From: Mariprofundus ferrooxydans PV-1
Lineage (GTDB): Bacteria; Pseudomonadota; Zetaproteobacteria; Mariprofundales; Mariprofundaceae
Reading direction: 5' to 3'
DNA: 64,000 nt
NCBI RefSeq assembly: GCF_000153765.1
Contig: NZ_DS022294.1
Coordinates: 1,362,049 to 1,426,048, forward strand
The translations under genes and the position numbers were made by a program. The first letter of the stretch is position 1; each line of letters opens with the position of its first letter. Positions 61,764-64,000 of this stretch are shown one piece after another. The notes beneath the pieces were generated by a model. The model searched no databases and was not told where the DNA came from. It saw only the letters and a list, made by a program, of their open reading frames with translations.

Positions 61764-64000
61764 TTTGGAGCCCCGTCAGCAGCTTGAGAGTATTTATGAT
61801 GCGGTGGCGGCCGCATTTGTGGCCGGAGAAAGCGGTTCTGAATTAAGCCGGCTGATGTGCAGCCGCGTGGATGATATGCTGATTCGTCTGTGGCAGGAGA
61901 AGGCCCCAACGGCATCCGGCTGTATCGATCTGATTGCCGTCGGCGGTTATGGGCGCGGCGAGTTGTCGCCGCATTCTGATTGGGACTTATGGTTTATTGT
62001 GCCCGATGTCTGCCCGCCGACGGTTGAGGAAGAGCTGCAGGCATTTCTGCTGTCGCTGTGGGATATGGGCGCGAAGATCGGGCACGCCGTGCGTAGCGTG
62101 AAAGAGACGCTGGAGCATGTGCAGGACGATTGGGCCAGTGCGACAGCCGCACTGGAATCACGCCTGTTGGCCGGCCCGGGTGAACTCAATGCGTTGTTGC
62201 AGTCGAAACTGGAACTGTTTTTCAGGAAACAACGCAAGGCCTTTGTGCAGGCCAAACTGGGGGAGCTGGAAGAGCGACACCGGCGCACCGGCGGCACGGC
62301 CTTCTGGATGGAGCCGGATATCAAAGAGGGGCAGGGTGGACTGCGGGATGTACAGGCAGCCTTCTGGATGGGCAAGGTCTGGTATGGTTGTGATCATATC
62401 GCCGGGCTGGTCAGTGCGGGGGGGATTTCGGCAAGAGAGCTGGAACAACTGTTGGCAGCGCAGGATTTTCTCTGGCGCTGCAGGGCGGCACTGCATATTG
62501 AGCTAAAGCGTGCAAATGATCGGATGGGCTTCGAGCAGCAGGTAGCACTGGCGGAGCAGATGGGGTATCAGTCTGCAGGCCATCGCCCGGCAGTGGATGC
62601 GTTTATGAAGGATTATTTCCGTCATGTCGGACGTGTGGCGCGCGTTACAGGGTTGCTGGTGATGCACTTTCAGGAGCAGCTGCACCCCCGGCGATTTACT
62701 TTCACCCGCAACATTGGTGATGGCTTTACCCAGGAAGGTTCGCTGGTTGGCATTCGCGATGCCGACGTGTTCAGAGAGGATCCGCTGCGCCTGCTAAGGG
62801 TATTCCACGTTGCCCAGCAGGGAGAGCGCAGACTCTCCAGTCAGGCGCTGCGCCAGATTCGTGCTGATGTGTTGTTGATTGATGATGCATTCCGCGACAA
62901 TCCTGAAGCACAGCGCTTATTTTTGAAAATTTTACGCTCCAATCGCCATGTACACTGGGCCCTGAAGGAGATGAATGATACCGGCGTGCTGGGACGGTTT
63001 ATCCCCCAGTTCCGCGATGTGGTTGGTCTGGGCCAGTTCAATCGTTATCACGCCTATACCGTGGATGAGCATACGATTCGTGCAGTCGGTGAGGCTCGCA
63101 ATTTCTGGCATAGTGATTATCCGGCGCGGTTACCGCTGGCGCACGAAGTGTGTCATGCCATCAATCGTCCTGAACTGCTTTATATCGCCTTGATCTTTCA
63201 TGATATTGCCAAGGGGTTGCCGGGCGATCATTCAGTAGAGGGGGCAAAGCTTGCACGCAGCTTCTGTCAACGGATGCATCTGGATGCGGATGCGTCTGAA
63301 CTGGTCGAGTGGCTGGTGCAGGAACATCTGCTGATGGCTGTCAAATCGCAACGTTTTGATCTGGCGGACCCTGAGGTGATTCGCAGTTTTGCCGAGCGGG
63401 TGGGTAACCTCAACTACTTGCGTTATCTGTTGCTGTTGACCGTAGCCGATATTGCGGCAGTAGGCCCGAACGTCTGGAACGACTGGAAGGGCTCATTATT
63501 GCAGGAGCTCTACTGGCTTACCAGCCAGTATTATCAGAGCGATGAGTCGATCAGTGAATCATCCGAGCGATTGTGCCGGACCCGCATCAGGGCGGCGCTG
63601 GATGGTGCCGGAGGCGGGCGGGATGAGCTGGAAGCAGCTGTGGCACAGATGTCGCGTGGATGTATCATGCATTTTCCGCCGAGACATTTGCAACATATTG
63701 TGCAGTTGATTGCCTCCACCGACGGCGACGGCGTCAAGTACTGGGTCGACCGTGATCGTGGCCACAGTCTGTTCTTTGTTGTTGCCCGGGAGCGCAGCGG
63801 CCTGTTTGCTGCGTTGACTGCTACACTGACCTCCGGTCACGGCAGCATTATGGCGGCCTATGCTGATGAGCTGGCTGACGGTCGTGTACTGGACGTGTTT
63901 CATCTGCAGAGCGTAGATGGCTCGCCCTTTGACATTGAGAGCGATCTTGAACGGTTGCAATCCCGAATCACGCAATTACTGGCTGCTGACACGCTATCCC
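61741..64000 (+). CDS. glnD: PII uridylyltransferase/uridylyl-removing enzyme, 5' part
   Basis: Bifunctional nitrogen sensor that uridylylates PII at low glutamine. The frame is open to the window end (about 753 codons). The nucleotidyltransferase motif is GGYGRGELSPHSDWDLWF (the two Asp bind metal) and the GlnE/GlnD linker contains KEGQGGLRDVQ. The HD uridylyl-removing domain includes FHDIAKG and the first ACT domain is partly seen (HSLFFVVARERSGLFAA). The GTG at 61741 (23-bp overlap with the lipoprotein gene) or TTG at 61765 may start it; there is no clear ATG. The C-terminal ACT domain lies beyond base 64000. Confidence 0.93.
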   Translation, partial: MSTVAGSNLEPRQQLESIYDAVAAAFVAGESGSELSRLMCSRVDDMLIRLWQEKAPTASGCIDLIAVGGYGRGELSPHSDWDLWFIVPDVCPPTVEEELQAFLLSLWDMGAKIGHAVRSVKETLEHVQDDWASATAALESRLLAGPGELNALLQSKLELFFRKQRKAFVQAKLGELEERHRRTGGTAFWMEPDIKEGQGGLRDVQAAFWMGKVWYGCDHIAGLVSAGGISARELEQLLAAQDFLWRCRAALHIELKRANDRMGFEQQVALAEQMGYQSAGHRPAVDAFMKDYFRHVGRVARVTGLLVMHFQEQLHPRRFTFTRNIGDGFTQEGSLVGIRDADVFREDPLRLLRVFHVAQQGERRLSSQALRQIRADVLLIDDAFRDNPEAQRLFLKILRSNRHVHWALKEMNDTGVLGRFIPQFRDVVGLGQFNRYHAYTVDEHTIRAVGEARNFWHSDYPARLPLAHEVCHAINRPELLYIALIFHDIAKGLPGDHSVEGAKLARSFCQRMHLDADASELVEWLVQEHLLMAVKSQRFDLADPEVIRSFAERVGNLNYLRYLLLLTVADIAAVGPNVWNDWKGSLLQELYWLTSQYYQSDESISESSERLCRTRIRAALDGAGGGRDELEAAVAQMSRGCIMHFPPRHLQHIVQLIASTDGDGVKYWVDRDRGHSLFFVVARERSGLFAALTATLTSGHGSIMAAYADELADGRVLDVFHLQSVDGSPFDIESDLERLQSRITQLLAADTLS

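Overview
The window is about 53-55% GC by eye, densely coding and entirely chromosomal in character. No phage, insertion sequence, CRISPR array or resistance island is visible. Gene content (sigma-54-controlled flagellar genes, LapD/LapG, type IV pilus minor pilins, GlnD, PBP1A, Lon, MutS, ispG/hisS) is that of a Gram-negative proteobacterium. The style of the genes recalls iron-oxidising Zetaproteobacteria such as Mariprofundus, but that is an inference and no marker in the window settles it.

Layout. 1-2250: 3' part of rho, a structured 3' UTR with terminator, a HAD nucleotidase and an unknown small protein. 2250-2800: an RNA locus with SRP RNA, an unassigned cloverleaf-like fold and tRNA-Ser(GGA). 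2808-5447: lapG-lapD, which controls proteolytic release of a surface adhesin by c-di-GMP. 5650-10282: fliK-flgD-flgE, with fliK swollen by a long repeat array. 10506-13358: a CASTOR/POLLUX-like ion channel with tandem voltage-sensor-like modules. 13493-20519: the flagellar operon flgB-flgC-fliE-fliF-fliG-fliH-fliI-fliJ-motE-like, with a textbook sigma-54 promoter hidden in the 3' end of the regulator gene upstream. 20583-25380: a FleQ-like activator, a TPR protein and an NtrC-type response regulator. 25535-30351: a sigma-28 promoter, a small protein, two response regulators (one HD-GYP), a PilZ-like protein, a diguanylate cyclase and a FliX-like protein.

30456-37057: bolA and yhbY on one strand; on the other a compact operon of a Rossmann-GGDEF protein, an adenylate cyclase, a TPR lipoprotein, ispG and hisS. 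37100-45497: ffh with an unusual leader, a half-size EamA protein, an orphan ATP-synthase-b-like protein, an oxidoreductase, cimA, a pterin carbinolamine dehydratase and PBP1A. 45565-50246: minor pilins (fimT, pilV, pilW, pilX types) followed by three secreted low-complexity proteins, two of which share a Cys-His-Pro-Pro-Gly motif. 50422-64000: a CinA-type domain protein, a frameshifted htpX, lon, a PhoU-like/PiT phosphate pair, lspA, trkH, mutS, a DUF4156-like lipoprotein and 5' glnD.

How it fits together. The first half is a motility and surface-attachment programme (flagellar rod, hook and basal body, their sigma-54 activators, a class III sigma-28 gene) tied to second messengers. There are five c-di-GMP proteins (LapD, HD-GYP, PilZ-like, two GGDEF cyclases) and one cAMP cyclase. 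The second half is mostly housekeeping, interrupted by the pilin and secreted-protein island. The items most worth following up are the unassigned RNA fold at 2462-2610, the channel at 10506-13358, the Rossmann-GGDEF protein at 31133-32032 and the secreted motif family at 48880-50246.
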